Source: Nocardia anaemiae NBRC 100462 (GTDB taxonomy: Bacteria > Actinomycetota > Actinomycetes > Mycobacteriales > Mycobacteriaceae). From it: a stretch of 64,000 bases of DNA. The notes under the pieces were generated by a model. That model was not told the origin of the DNA. It was given only the letters and a program-made list of their open reading frames with translations, and searched no databases. The position numbers and the translations under genes were made by a program. The stretch is from the NCBI RefSeq assembly GCF_001612725.1, contig NZ_BDAZ01000047.1:56104-120103 (forward strand). Direction: 5' to 3'. Below are positions 38,289 through 47,667 of this stretch, piece by piece (positions within the stretch are counted from its first letter, which is position 1; the number at the start of each line of letters is the position of its first letter).

Positions 38289-39613
38289 CCACCGCGGAAT
38301 CCCGTGCCCGTGCCCGCGCGGTGGCCGACGCGGTGCTCTACGAGGGGTATCTGCTGTACCCCTATCGGGCCGACGCGCGAAAGAACCAGTCGCGGTGGCA
38401 GTTCGGCGTACTCGGCCCCAACGGAGCCGCGGCGGCGGGACTCGGCGAGGAGTCGACGCTGTGGACGCAGTGCCTGATCGACGCGGGCGAGCACCCCGAA
38501 CTGACCCTCACGATCCGTTTCCTGCAGCTACAGCGCCGCCAAGTACTCGACGGCGACGGCACCCCGGTCGCCGAGCTGACCCATGACCAGCGGTCGTGGC
38601 TGTCCTGGGACGAGGCGGTCGAGCAGGAAATCGTCGTCGGTCCGCTCGCGCCCGCGAATCTCATTCGGTCGCTGCACATTCCGGGCGGAACCGACACCGA
38701 GGAAATCGTCGAGGCAGCCGGAGCGGCCGAAGGCGCGTTGGTGCGGACCCGACTTCCGCTCGCCAGCGAACTCGTGCTCGCCACCGACCAGGACGATGGC
38801 TACCTGCGGTTGACCGTCGTGCTGCGCAACGTGGGCTCGCCCGCGACCGACCACCGCGACGCCATCGCCCGCTCACTGATCGGCGCACACGTCATCGCGG
38901 AAGTCACCGACGGCCAATTCGTTTCGCTGCTGGATCCGCCGCAGGATGCCGCGGCCGCCATCGGGCGCTGCGAGCGGCACCGCTGTTTTCCCGTCCTCGC
39001 GGGCCCGCCCGGCGACTACAGCATGCTGCTGATCTCGCCGATCATCCTCTACGACCATCCCGAGATCGCCGAGCAGAGCGCGGGCGCGCTGTTCGACTCC
39101 ACCGAGATCGACGAAATCCTCACCCTGCGGGTGCTGACGATGACCGACGAGGAGAAAGCCCAGGCCCGTGCCACCGATTCGCGTGCGGCCGAGATCATCG
39201 ACCGCAGTGAGCGTATGACGCCCGAGGCGATGGGGCAGCTGCACGGCACCCTGCGTGACCCGCACCCACAACGTCCGCAGTTGATCCCGGAGATTCCCGC
39301 GGGTATCGACTGGTGGGACCCATTGGCCGACAGCGCCGTTCGACCGGAATCCGACGCGGTCGCGGTCGCGGGCGTGCTGGTGCGCAAGGGCAGCCGGGTC
39401 CGGCTGCATCCGGCCCGGCGCGCCGACGCTCAAGACCTGTTCTTCGACGGCAGGTGCGCCCGTGTCGTCACGGTGCATCAGGACGTGGACGGGCAGGGGC
39501 ACGTCGGGGTCGTCCTGGACGACGATCCGGGCGCTGATCTGCACGAATGGTATGGCCGCTACCTGTATTTCGCGCCCGACGAACTGGAGCCGATCGACGA
39601 CTCCGAGAAATGA
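38285..39613 (+). CDS. Uncharacterised 442-residue hydrogenase-cluster protein
   Basis: The N-terminus AVLYEGYLLYPYRADARKNQSRWQFGVLGP is distinctive and I associate it with group 1h hydrogenase operons. The middle is beta-rich, with GRCERHRCFPVLAG holding two Cys. The C-terminal 90 residues form an SH3-like small barrel (VLVRKGSRVRLHPARRADAQDLFFDGRCARV...YFAPDELEPID). No signal peptide or membrane helix. A scaffold or assembly role for the large hydrogenase oligomer is conceivable but unproven. Confidence 0.75.
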   Translation: MTTAESRARARAVADAVLYEGYLLYPYRADARKNQSRWQFGVLGPNGAAAAGLGEESTLWTQCLIDAGEHPELTLTIRFLQLQRRQVLDGDGTPVAELTHDQRSWLSWDEAVEQEIVVGPLAPANLIRSLHIPGGTDTEEIVEAAGAAEGALVRTRLPLASELVLATDQDDGYLRLTVVLRNVGSPATDHRDAIARSLIGAHVIAEVTDGQFVSLLDPPQDAAAAIGRCERHRCFPVLAGPPGDYSMLLISPIILYDHPEIAEQSAGALFDSTEIDEILTLRVLTMTDEEKAQARATDSRAAEIIDRSERMTPEAMGQLHGTLRDPHPQRPQLIPEIPAGIDWWDPLADSAVRPESDAVAVAGVLVRKGSRVRLHPARRADAQDLFFDGRCARVVTVHQDVDGQGHVGVVLDDDPGADLHEWYGRYLYFAPDELEPIDDSEK

Positions 39614-39626
39614 AAGGAACTCCGCT

Positions 39627-39746
39627 ATGGAAAAGCTGGGAGTGATCGCGACGGCTGTCGTCGCCGGGTTGGCGGTGGTGGGCTTGTACATCGGCGTGCG
39701 AGCGATCCCGGATCTCCGGCGATACCTCAAGATCCGGCACATGTAG
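39627..39746 (+). CDS. DUF6893-family 39-residue single-helix membrane peptide
   Basis: A tiny protein with one membrane helix (LGVIATAVVAGLAVVGLYIGV) followed by a basic tail RAIPDLRRYLKIRHM. The start ATG 39627 is backed by AAAGGA. It could anchor hydrogenase or accessory proteins to the membrane, or be a quinone-site helper (inference from context). Confidence 0.75.
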   Translation: MEKLGVIATAVVAGLAVVGLYIGVRAIPDLRRYLKIRHM

Positions 39747-39767
39747 CGGCGACCGGAAAGGAGCATC

Positions 39768-40085
39768 ATGGGTGAGCAACGCGAAGAGCCGCAATCGGCA
39801 CGGGGTGCACCGGGTTCGCGCGACACCGGCACCGATACCGCAGCCGGAGGTCAGGTCGAACGGAAACCGGGTCACCTCGGCCACGAGGAGACGACCTCGG
39901 CGCCCGGCGGCGACGCCGACAAGCAGACGGAGTTCACGACGGAGCCCCCGCCGGATACCGAATCGGCGACCCCACCCTACGAAGGACGTAAAGCCTCGGC
40001 CAACGCCCCCGGCGAGACGGCGACCGGCAAGGTCGACGACGCGGAAGTCGATGGAGCGACAGCGCCGACCGAGGGAGGGGGGTGA
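39768..40085 (+). CDS. Small hydrophilic disordered protein in the hydrogenase operon
   Basis: The 105-residue product is dominated by Gly, Glu, Thr, Pro and Ala with no hydrophobic core, so it is probably intrinsically disordered. It sits between the membrane peptide and the maturation protease with an AAAGGAGCATC ribosome binding site. I do not recognise it. Confidence 0.6.
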   Translation: MGEQREEPQSARGAPGSRDTGTDTAAGGQVERKPGHLGHEETTSAPGGDADKQTEFTTEPPPDTESATPPYEGRKASANAPGETATGKVDDAEVDGATAPTEGGG

Positions 40086-40098
40086 GTCGACGGCTACC

Positions 40099-40605
40099 GT
40101 GCTGATCGCCGGGATCGGCAACATCTTCCTCGGCGACGACGGATTCGGACCGGAGGTGGTGCGGCGACTGCCGCGGCACCCCGACGCCGGTGTGCGCGCG
40201 GTGGACTACGGCATCCGCGGCATGCACCTCGCCTACGACCTGCTCGATCCCTGGGACGCACTGATACTGGTCGACGCGATACCCGACCGCGGAACCCCTG
40301 GAATGGTCGAAGTGTTCGGTGCCGTGCCCGATGATGGCGACACTGCACATCTGGACGCGCACGCGATGAATCCCGCCGCCGTCTTCGCCGGGGTGCGCGC
40401 CCTGGGCGGCGTGCTACCGCCGACCGTCGTGGTCGGCTGCCAAGTCGCCTGCGTGGACGAGGGCATCGGACTATCCACGCCGGTAGCCGCCGCGGTGGAC
40501 GCAGCGGTCGCCACCATCGACGAGGTGCTCACCGAGGTGCTGGCCGCCGCAGCGGCGCAAAACGCCACGCCGGTTCCGCCGGCCACAGCGCAACAGGAGG
40601 ACTGA
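40099..40605 (+). CDS. Hydrogenase maturation protease (HupD/HycI type)
   Basis: The 168-residue endopeptidase begins VLIAGIGNIFLGDDGFGPEVV, with the family Glu and Asp ligands that sense nickel. It continues YGIRGMHLAYDLL, DALILVDAIPDRGTPG and a His in DAHAMNP. It should trim the C-terminal tail of HhyL. GTG 40099 is the only usable in-frame start; the GGGAGGGGGG tract is unusually far upstream (about 15-20 bases), overlapping the end of the previous gene, so translation may depend on coupling. Confidence 0.88.
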   Translation: MLIAGIGNIFLGDDGFGPEVVRRLPRHPDAGVRAVDYGIRGMHLAYDLLDPWDALILVDAIPDRGTPGMVEVFGAVPDDGDTAHLDAHAMNPAAVFAGVRALGGVLPPTVVVGCQVACVDEGIGLSTPVAAAVDAAVATIDEVLTEVLAAAAAQNATPVPPATAQQED

Positions 40606-40608
40606 CCG

Positions 40609-40851
40609 ATGTGTCTCGGTATCCCGGGTCGGGTAGTGCAGATCCCCGACGGCTACCACGACCAGATCGCGCTGGTCGAGGTGTCCGGCGAACAGCGGAA
40701 AGTGAATATCGGCTTGCTCGAGGACGATCCGGCGCGACCGGGGGACTGGGTGATCATCCACATGGGCTTCGCCGTGGAGAAGACCGACGAAGCGGGCGCG
40801 GCGGCGGCCATGGACGGACTGCGCCTGCTGCAACGCGGAGACCCGGCATGA
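40609..40851 (+). CDS. hypC: Hydrogenase assembly chaperone HypC, copy 1
   Basis: The 80-residue HypC/HybG chaperone begins MCLGIPGRVVQI, with the essential Cys2 that binds the Fe(CN)2CO unit. DWVIIHMGFAVEKTDEAGA is the usual end. It shuttles the iron cofactor from HypD to HhyL. The next gene overlaps its stop by 4 bases. Confidence 0.95.
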   Translation: MCLGIPGRVVQIPDGYHDQIALVEVSGEQRKVNIGLLEDDPARPGDWVIIHMGFAVEKTDEAGAAAAMDGLRLLQRGDPA

Positions 40852-43217
40852 CCGCCGCACGGCTGCGGCGGCGGCTGCTGGTGCGCGGCGTAGTCCAAGG
40901 CGTCGGGTTCCGCCCGTTCGTCTACACCACCGCCGCCGAATTGGCGCTGTCGGGCAGCGTGAGCAACGACAGCAGCGGAGTCGTCATCGAAATCGAGGGC
41001 ACGCCAGCGGATCTGGACCAATTCAGCGAGCGACTACGCCTGCGGCCACCCCCGCTGGCGGTGATCGAATCGGTCGAACACACCGAGATTCCGGTGCGCG
41101 GTGGCACCGGATTCCATATCGCCGACACCACCCGCGGCGACGGCGGGCGCACGCTGGCCTCACCTGATGTCGCGATCTGCGCCGACTGCGTACGCGAGCT
41201 GCGCGACCCCGCCGACCGCCGCTATCGCCACCCCTTCGTCAACTGCACCAATTGCGGTCCGCGTTTCACCATCATCGCCAGCCTGCCCTACGACCGCGAG
41301 CGAACCTCGATGGCGGAGTTCACCATGTGCGACCGATGCGCACAGGAATACGCCGACCCCACCGACCGGCGCTTCCACGCCCAGCCGATCGCCTGCCCCG
41401 ACTGTGGTCCGACCCTGACCTACTCCGGACCCGGGGCCGATGCGCCGCTGGCGGCCGCGCGAGAGCTGCTGCGCACAGGCGCGATACTGGCGGTCAAAGG
41501 CATCGGCGGCTATCACCTGGCCTGCGATGCGACGAACGAGGCCGCGGTCGCCGAACTGCGCAGGCGTAAACGCCGCGGCGACAAGCCCTTCGCCGTAATG
41601 GTGCCCGATCTTGGCACGGCGCGCGCGATCGTCACAGTCGACGACACGGCCGCGGCGCTGCTCAACAGCCCCGCACGGCCCATTGTGCTACTGGCCCGCC
41701 GGACCGACACGACCACCATCGCCGATGCCGCCGGGAGCGATATCGCGTCGGTGGCGCCAGGATGGGCCAGACCAGATGATGAAACCGCCGAACAAAGCCG
41801 TTGCCCACTTCCCGCCGCATCGGTGGCGCCCGGCAATCCCGACCTGGGTGTCATGCTCGCCTACACGCCATTGCACCTGCTGCTGTTCGGTCTGCCCGGT
41901 GACCCGCCGGGTCCACAGGTGCTGGTGATGACCTCCGGCAATCTCGGTGGCGAACCCATCTGCTACACCGACGACGACGCCCGCACCCGCCTCGCGGGTC
42001 TGGCCGACGGCTGGCTGTCACACAATCGGCGCATCCTGGTGCCCTGCGACGACTCGGTGGTCCGTCCGCTCGACGGTCGCGAACTGCCCGTCCGGCGCTC
42101 GCGCGGCTACGCGCCACTGCCACTGACGCTGCCGGTGCCACTGCCACCGACCCTCGCCGTCGGCGCCGACCTGAAGAACACCTGCGCGGTCGCCGATGGC
42201 CGCTACGCCTGGCTGAGCCAGCACATCGGCGATATGGACGATCTGGCCACACTGCATTCCTTCGACATCACCCAGCGCCACCTCGCAGAGCTGACCGGTG
42301 TATGCCCGGTGCAATTGGTCGCCGACGCGCATCCCGGCTACCGCTCCACGGCGTGGGCGCGCAGGCACGCCGGCGAGCGCGCCCTCTACACCGTGCAACA
42401 CCACCACGCGCATATCGCCGCCGTCATGGGCGAGCACGGACTCGGCGCCACCGAACAGGTCGTCGGTATCGCCTTCGACGGCACCGGATTCGGTCCGGAC
42501 GGCGCGGTATGGGGTGGCGAGGTCCTGTTGGCGGGCTACAAGGGATACCGGCGCCTGGCCCATCTGAAGTACGTGCCGCTCGCCGGCGGTGACCTCGCGG
42601 TCCGCAGGCCCTACCGGATGGCGCTGGCACATCTGTGGGCAGCCGGGATCGACTGGGCCGAGGAGATCCCCGCGGTCGCGGCCTGCCCGGCAGACGAGCG
42701 ATCGGTACTGGCCCACCAGTTCCGCACCGGACTGGGATGCGCGCCCACCTCGAGTATCGGGCGACTGTTCGACGCGGTGTCCTCCCTGTGCGGCGTACGG
42801 CACGTCGTCGACTACGAAGCCCAAGCGGCCATCGAGTTGGAGGGGTTGTCGCGTTCCGGTACCGAAGGCACCACCGAATACCGGTTCCTGCTCGACGACG
42901 CCGATCCCGCCGTGATCGACCCCACACCGATACTCACGGCCGTGGTGGCCGATATTCGCGCGGGCACACCCGCCACGGTGGTGGGCGCACGATTCCACGC
43001 CGCCCTGGCCAGGCTGGTACTCGATCTCGCGGTCCGCTACACCGCCCCGGCGACAGTCGTCGCGCTGTCTGGCGGAGTTTTCCAGAATGCCCTGCTGCTC
43101 GCGCGATCGTGTGCGTTGCTGCGCGACAACGGGTTCACCGTGATCATCCACCACCGGCTGCCTCCCAACGACGGCGGCCTCGCATTCGGGCAACTCCTCG
43201 CGTGCAGCGAGGGATGA
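40848..43217 (+). CDS. hypF: Carbamoyltransferase HypF
   Basis: The 789-residue protein makes the cyanide ligands by transferring carbamoyl groups to HypE. It has an acylphosphatase domain (RGVVQGVGFRPFVY), two zinc-finger pairs (CADCVREL, NCTNCGPRF, CDRCAQEY, CPDCGP), a YrdC domain (AVKGIGGYHLACDATNE, KPFAVMV), and a Kae1-like domain with VQHHHAHIAAVMGEHGL. Between YrdC strands lies a segment, IADAAGSDIASVAPGWARPD, with a repeat-like SVAPG, longer than in most HypF proteins. No frameshift. Confidence 0.96.
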   Translation: MTAARLRRRLLVRGVVQGVGFRPFVYTTAAELALSGSVSNDSSGVVIEIEGTPADLDQFSERLRLRPPPLAVIESVEHTEIPVRGGTGFHIADTTRGDGGRTLASPDVAICADCVRELRDPADRRYRHPFVNCTNCGPRFTIIASLPYDRERTSMAEFTMCDRCAQEYADPTDRRFHAQPIACPDCGPTLTYSGPGADAPLAAARELLRTGAILAVKGIGGYHLACDATNEAAVAELRRRKRRGDKPFAVMVPDLGTARAIVTVDDTAAALLNSPARPIVLLARRTDTTTIADAAGSDIASVAPGWARPDDETAEQSRCPLPAASVAPGNPDLGVMLAYTPLHLLLFGLPGDPPGPQVLVMTSGNLGGEPICYTDDDARTRLAGLADGWLSHNRRILVPCDDSVVRPLDGRELPVRRSRGYAPLPLTLPVPLPPTLAVGADLKNTCAVADGRYAWLSQHIGDMDDLATLHSFDITQRHLAELTGVCPVQLVADAHPGYRSTAWARRHAGERALYTVQHHHAHIAAVMGEHGLGATEQVVGIAFDGTGFGPDGAVWGGEVLLAGYKGYRRLAHLKYVPLAGGDLAVRRPYRMALAHLWAAGIDWAEEIPAVAACPADERSVLAHQFRTGLGCAPTSSIGRLFDAVSSLCGVRHVVDYEAQAAIELEGLSRSGTEGTTEYRFLLDDADPAVIDPTPILTAVVADIRAGTPATVVGARFHAALARLVLDLAVRYTAPATVVALSGGVFQNALLLARSCALLRDNGFTVIIHHRLPPNDGGLAFGQLLACSEG

Positions 43218-43233
43218 GCGAAGGAGAGCAACG

Positions 43234-43560
43234 ATGTGTCTTGCGGTACCAGGCAAGGTTGTCAGCCTGCAGGAGCGGGACGGCACACTGATGTCGGTCG
43301 TCGACTTCGGCGGCGTGCACAAGGACGTGTGCCTGCAATACATCCCGGACGCGGCGATCGGCGACTACGTCGTGGTCCACGTCGGCTTCGCGATCCAACG
43401 GCTGGATGAGGAGTCCGCCTTGCGAACCCTGGCCGAGTTCGAGCACCTCGGCGTACTGAACGAGGAATTCGGCGATGGTTTCGCCATCGCCGCCAAACAG
43501 GCCGGCGTCGACAATCCCGCCGCCGAGCCGCCACGCGAGCAACCGGAGGCGACGTCATGA
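43234..43560 (+). CDS. hypC: Hydrogenase assembly chaperone HypC, copy 2
   Basis: The 108-residue second HypC begins MCLAVPGKVVSL and has DYVVVHVGFAIQRLDEESA. It has a tail of about 30 extra residues (from EEFGDGFAIAAK onward). Two divergent HypC copies in one operon may divide the work between HypD and the large subunit, or serve another hydrogenase elsewhere. Overlaps hypD. Confidence 0.93.
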   Translation: MCLAVPGKVVSLQERDGTLMSVVDFGGVHKDVCLQYIPDAAIGDYVVVHVGFAIQRLDEESALRTLAEFEHLGVLNEEFGDGFAIAAKQAGVDNPAAEPPREQPEATS

Positions 43561-44669
43561 AGTACCTGGACGAATTCAGCAACCCCGAGCTGGCCCGGCA
43601 TCTGCTCGACCGGATCCGCGCCTCGACAAGCCGCCGCTGGGCGATCATGGAAGTCTGTGGCGGACAGACCCATTCGATCATCCGACACGGTATCGACCAG
43701 CTGCTGCCCGACCAGATCGAGATGATCCACGGCCCCGGCTGCCCGGTCTGCGTCACCCCGCTGGAGGTGATCGACAAAGCACTCGAGATCGCCGCGCAGC
43801 CCGGAGTGATCTTCTGTTCGTTCGGTGACATGCTGCGCGTACCCGGAAGCTCCAAGGACCTGTTCCAGGTGAAAAGCGAAGGCGGCGACGTCCGGGTGGT
43901 CTACTCGCCACTGGATGCGCTCAACCTCGCCAAGGAAAACCCCGACCGCGAAGTCGTCTTCTTCGGTATCGGTTTCGAGACCACCGCCCCGGCCAACGCG
44001 ATGACGGTGTATCAGGCCCAGCGGCTCGGCATTCCGAATTTCTCGCTACTGGTCTCCCATGTGCTGGTGCCGCCGGCCATCGCCGCGATCATGGAATCGC
44101 CGACCTGCCGGGTACAGGGATTCCTCGCGGCCGGACACGTCTGCACCGTGATGGGCACCGACGAATACCCGCCGCTCGCGGAGAAATACCGCGTTCCGAT
44201 GGTGGTCACCGGATTCGAGCCGCTCGACATTCTCGAAGGCATCCGCCGCACCGTCCTGCAACTCGAGTCGGGCAGGCACGAGTTGGAGAACGCCTACCCG
44301 CGTGCGGTGTCGGCGGCGGGCAATCCCGCGGCCAAAGCCATGTTGCAGGACGTTTTCGAGGTCACCGACCGAGCCTGGCGCGGTATCGGCGTGATCCCGC
44401 GCAGCGGCTGGCGGCTCTCGGAACGCTATCGCGACTTCGACGCCGAACACCGTTTCGCCGTGGGCGACCTACACACCGCCGAGTCGACGATCTGCCGTTC
44501 CGGGGAAGTATTGCAGGGACTGATCAAACCGAACGAATGCGCCGCCTTCGGCAAACAATGCACACCACGAAACCCATTGGGCGCCACCATGGTTTCCTCC
44601 GAGGGCGCATGCGCCGCCTACTACCTCTACCGGCGCCTGGATTTGCCCGCGGAGGTGGCACATGCCTGA
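43557..44669 (+). CDS. hypD: Hydrogenase iron-cofactor assembly protein HypD
   Basis: The 370-residue Fe-S protein has the catalytic set EVCGGQTHSIIRHGIDQLLP, HGPGCPVCVTP, FFGIGFETTAPANA, FLAAGHVCTVMG and PNECAAFGKQCTPRNPLGATMVSSEGACAAYY. The late Cys residues bind the [4Fe-4S] cluster. With HypC it assembles Fe(CN)2CO. It overlaps hypE by 8 bases. Confidence 0.97.
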   Translation: MKYLDEFSNPELARHLLDRIRASTSRRWAIMEVCGGQTHSIIRHGIDQLLPDQIEMIHGPGCPVCVTPLEVIDKALEIAAQPGVIFCSFGDMLRVPGSSKDLFQVKSEGGDVRVVYSPLDALNLAKENPDREVVFFGIGFETTAPANAMTVYQAQRLGIPNFSLLVSHVLVPPAIAAIMESPTCRVQGFLAAGHVCTVMGTDEYPPLAEKYRVPMVVTGFEPLDILEGIRRTVLQLESGRHELENAYPRAVSAAGNPAAKAMLQDVFEVTDRAWRGIGVIPRSGWRLSERYRDFDAEHRFAVGDLHTAESTICRSGEVLQGLIKPNECAAFGKQCTPRNPLGATMVSSEGACAAYYLYRRLDLPAEVAHA

Positions 44670-45738
44670 ACAAGGCACCGCCCCCGCGGCGATCGACATG
44701 GAGGGCTGGGTTTGCCCGATGCCGCTACGCGATTCGCCGAACATCGTGATGGGCCACGGTGGCGGCGGCGCGATGTCCGGCGAATTGATCGAGCATCTGT
44801 TCCTGCCCGCGTTCGGCTCCGCCGCGCAAGCCGACCTCACCGACTCCGCGGTGGTCACACTCGGCGGCGCACGGCTGGCGTTCTCGACCGACTCGTTCGT
44901 GGTCAAGCCGATCGTGTTCCCCGGCGGCACGATCGGCGAACTGGCGGTCAACGGCACGGTGAACGACCTGGCCATGTCCGGAGCCCGCCCGATGGTGCTG
45001 TCGACCGCGTTCATCCTCGAGGAGGGCACCGCACTGGCCGATATCGCCCGCATCGCGCAGGCCGTCGGTACCGCCGCCTTGGCAGCAGAAGTCCAGCTGG
45101 TCACCGGGGACACCAAGGTGGTCGATGCCGGACACGGCGACGGGATCTACATCAATACAGCCGGAATCGGTGTGCTCGACGCGAGAGTCGATATCCGGCC
45201 GCAGCGCGCGACCCCCGGCGACGTCGTGCTGGTCAGCGGCGATATCGGCGTGCACGGCGTCGCAGTGCTCAGCTGCCGGGAGGGACTGGAATTCGGCACC
45301 ACCGTGCTCAGCGACACCGCACCGCTGCACGGGTTGGTGGCAGCGATGCTGGCCACCGGCGCCGATGTGCACGTCCTGCGCGATCCCACCCGCGGCGGCG
45401 TCGCGGCCTCGCTCAACGAGATCGCCCGCGCCGCCGATATCGGGATAGCGCTGGACGAGCGTCAGCTCCCGGTTCCCGACGCCGTCCGCGACGCCTGCGG
45501 GCTGCTCGGACTGGACCCCATGTACGTGGCAAACGAGGGCAAGCTCCTGGCATTCGTCGCCCCCGAGCATGCCGACCATGTGCTCGCTGCGATGCGAGAA
45601 CATCCGCTGGGCGCGCAGGCCGCTGCCATCGGCCGCTGCGTTACCGAACACCCCGGGATGGTGGTGGCGCGCACCGCGCTTGGCGGCACACGTGTGGTGG
45701 ATCTGCCTGCGGGAGAACAACTCCCACGGATCTGCTGA
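44662..45738 (+). CDS. hypE: Hydrogenase maturation protein HypE
   Basis: The 358-residue PurM-like ATPase converts the C-terminal Cys thiocarbamate to thiocyanate. It starts near MGHGGGGAMSGELIEHLF, has DSFVVKPIVFPGGTIGELAVNGTVNDLAMSGA, and ends in ...LPRIC, the required C-terminal Cys. Cytoplasmic partner of HypF and HypD. Confidence 0.97.
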   Translation: MPEQGTAPAAIDMEGWVCPMPLRDSPNIVMGHGGGGAMSGELIEHLFLPAFGSAAQADLTDSAVVTLGGARLAFSTDSFVVKPIVFPGGTIGELAVNGTVNDLAMSGARPMVLSTAFILEEGTALADIARIAQAVGTAALAAEVQLVTGDTKVVDAGHGDGIYINTAGIGVLDARVDIRPQRATPGDVVLVSGDIGVHGVAVLSCREGLEFGTTVLSDTAPLHGLVAAMLATGADVHVLRDPTRGGVAASLNEIARAADIGIALDERQLPVPDAVRDACGLLGLDPMYVANEGKLLAFVAPEHADHVLAAMREHPLGAQAAAIGRCVTEHPGMVVARTALGGTRVVDLPAGEQLPRIC

Positions 45739-45775
45739 CCCGGGACCGCACGGTCCCAGAACGAGAAGGCGAGGT

Positions 45776-46903
45776 GTGGTCATCGTTCGGATCGTCGACA
45801 CACCAGCCGCGCCGCGTGGCCCGCTGCGGCGCATGGACCGGCGGCAGCGTCGCAGCGTCGCGGTGATGACCTCAGTCGTCGTGACGCTGCACGTCATCGG
45901 GTGGGCGGCGCTGCTGCTGCTCGTGGTGCCCGGCGGCTACGTCGTCGACGGCGCGGTGTTCGGGGTCGGCCTCGGTGTCGCCGCGTACACGCTCGGAATG
46001 CGACACGCCTTCGATGCCGACCACATCGCCGCGATCGACAACACGACCCGAAAGTTGGTGGCGGACGGGCGCTTACCGTTGACGGTCGGGTTCTGGTTCG
46101 CGCTCGGGCACGCCACGATCGTCTTCGTGCTGGTCGCGGTGCTGGCGTTCGGCGTCAAGGCGCTGGCCGGGAATCTGCGCGACGAGAATTCCGGCCTGCA
46201 ACGGTGGACCGGCGTTTTCGGTACAGGCGTGTCGGGGACCTTCCTACTGGTGATCGGCCTGCTGAACCTTGTTTCGCTGATCGGGATCTGGCGGGTGTTC
46301 CGCACGATGCGCCGCGAGCGCTACGACGAAGCGGCACTGCGGCGGCAACTGGACGATCGTGGCGCCCTGCAGCGGGTGATCGGACCACTGACCCGCGCCA
46401 TACGCGCGCCCTGGCAGATGTATTACGTCGGATTGCTGTTCGGACTCGGCTTCGACACCGTCACCGAGGTAAGCCTGCTGGTGATCGCGGGCAGCGCGTC
46501 CGCCACCGACCTGCCGTGGTACGCGATTCTGGTTCTGCCCGTGTTGTTTTCGGCAGGTATGACACTGTTCGACACGCTGGACGGCGCGCTCATGAACTAT
46601 GCCTACGGGTGGGCGTTCGCCGGTCCGCTGCGCACGATCTACTACAACATCGTGGTGACCGGGCTGTCGGTCGCGGTCGCCCTGCTGATCGGTGCACAGG
46701 AGGTGATCTCGTTGCTGGCCGACGAACTCGGCATCGCACACGGCCCGCTGGCGTGGGTCGGTGGCCTGGACCTCAGCGCCATGGGGTTCCTTATCGTCGG
46801 TTTGTTCATACTCACTTGGGCGGTCGCCGTCGCGGTGTGGCGATTCGGTCGGATCGAGCAGCGATGGACCCTGGACCGCGTCGGTGAAAGGTCCTGCGGA
46901 TGA
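45776..46903 (+). CDS. NiCoT-family nickel/cobalt permease
   Basis: The 375-residue membrane protein has eight or so helices and the NiCoT signature RHAFDADHIAAIDN in helix 2, followed by LGHATIVFVL, LGFDTVTEV and FSAGMTLFDTLDG. Located inside the hydrogenase operon it is expected to import Ni(II) for the enzyme. GTG 45776 is chosen, preceded by AAGGCGAGG; the start of the N-terminal 40 residues is not well fixed. Confidence 0.93.
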   Translation: MVIVRIVDTPAAPRGPLRRMDRRQRRSVAVMTSVVVTLHVIGWAALLLLVVPGGYVVDGAVFGVGLGVAAYTLGMRHAFDADHIAAIDNTTRKLVADGRLPLTVGFWFALGHATIVFVLVAVLAFGVKALAGNLRDENSGLQRWTGVFGTGVSGTFLLVIGLLNLVSLIGIWRVFRTMRRERYDEAALRRQLDDRGALQRVIGPLTRAIRAPWQMYYVGLLFGLGFDTVTEVSLLVIAGSASATDLPWYAILVLPVLFSAGMTLFDTLDGALMNYAYGWAFAGPLRTIYYNIVVTGLSVAVALLIGAQEVISLLADELGIAHGPLAWVGGLDLSAMGFLIVGLFILTWAVAVAVWRFGRIEQRWTLDRVGERSCG

Positions 46904-47667
46904 CGAGCGGGGGAGTCGAGATGTTCGCCCGCTACGCCTACGCCCCCAATAGGCTCGGCTACTGCGGGCCACCCGACACCGCTGCGCTGCGCGACGGGTC
47001 GGACGAGCAGGTGCGGGCGGTGGCACGCCGGTTCACCGGCGCCTGGCCCTATCTCCGGGTGATGGCGCGGATGACCGGCATCGCCGATCCGCTGGATAAG
47101 CGGCTGGTCGAGTCCTACTGGCTGGGCGGCGGAGTCGGCGCGGGCCTGGATCCTGTCGAGTTCACCGCCGAGTTGATGGCACTGCTGGGTCCGGTTGCCG
47201 GTGTGTACTGGACACATCTGACCGCCGAGCTGGCCGACGAAGCCGCCGCCAACCACTGCTTCCACGTCTTCGGTGTCTATCCGTGGTCGCGGCTGCTCCG
47301 CCACGGCGGTGGGCACCCGCTGCACGTACTGGACAGCTGCCGGATCAGGTGGGGCACCGTACTCGACCGCACCGATACCGATATCGCGGTGCGCTGCCGA
47401 AGACTGGGTTGGGACGGACAGTGCCTGACATTGACCGCGGAAACCCTACTGTCCGTACCGATTCGGGTAGACGGCTACGCGGCGTTGCCGGATGTGGCTG
47501 TCGGGGAGTCGGTCGCGATGCACTGGGGGCGGCTGTGCGGACGTTTGGACGACAACCAGGTGAGCGTTCTCGAGGTGGGAACAGTGCGTCAGCTGGAGGC
47601 AACCAACCGGCGGCTCAGGGGCCGAATCAGAAACTCGGACACCGGGGGTCACCTCTACTTGACATAG
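46900..47667 (+). CDS. DUF6390-family protein closing the hydrogenase operon
   Basis: The 255-residue protein has FARYAYAPNRLGYCGPPDTAALR near the start, then CFHVFGVYPWSRLL and CRIRWGTV, with conserved Trp and Cys. It overlaps the permease stop by 4 bases. DUF6390 proteins occur with hydrogenase clusters; role unknown. No membrane segment. Confidence 0.82.
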   Translation: MTSGGVEMFARYAYAPNRLGYCGPPDTAALRDGSDEQVRAVARRFTGAWPYLRVMARMTGIADPLDKRLVESYWLGGGVGAGLDPVEFTAELMALLGPVAGVYWTHLTAELADEAAANHCFHVFGVYPWSRLLRHGGGHPLHVLDSCRIRWGTVLDRTDTDIAVRCRRLGWDGQCLTLTAETLLSVPIRVDGYAALPDVAVGESVAMHWGRLCGRLDDNQVSVLEVGTVRQLEATNRRLRGRIRNSDTGGHLYLT

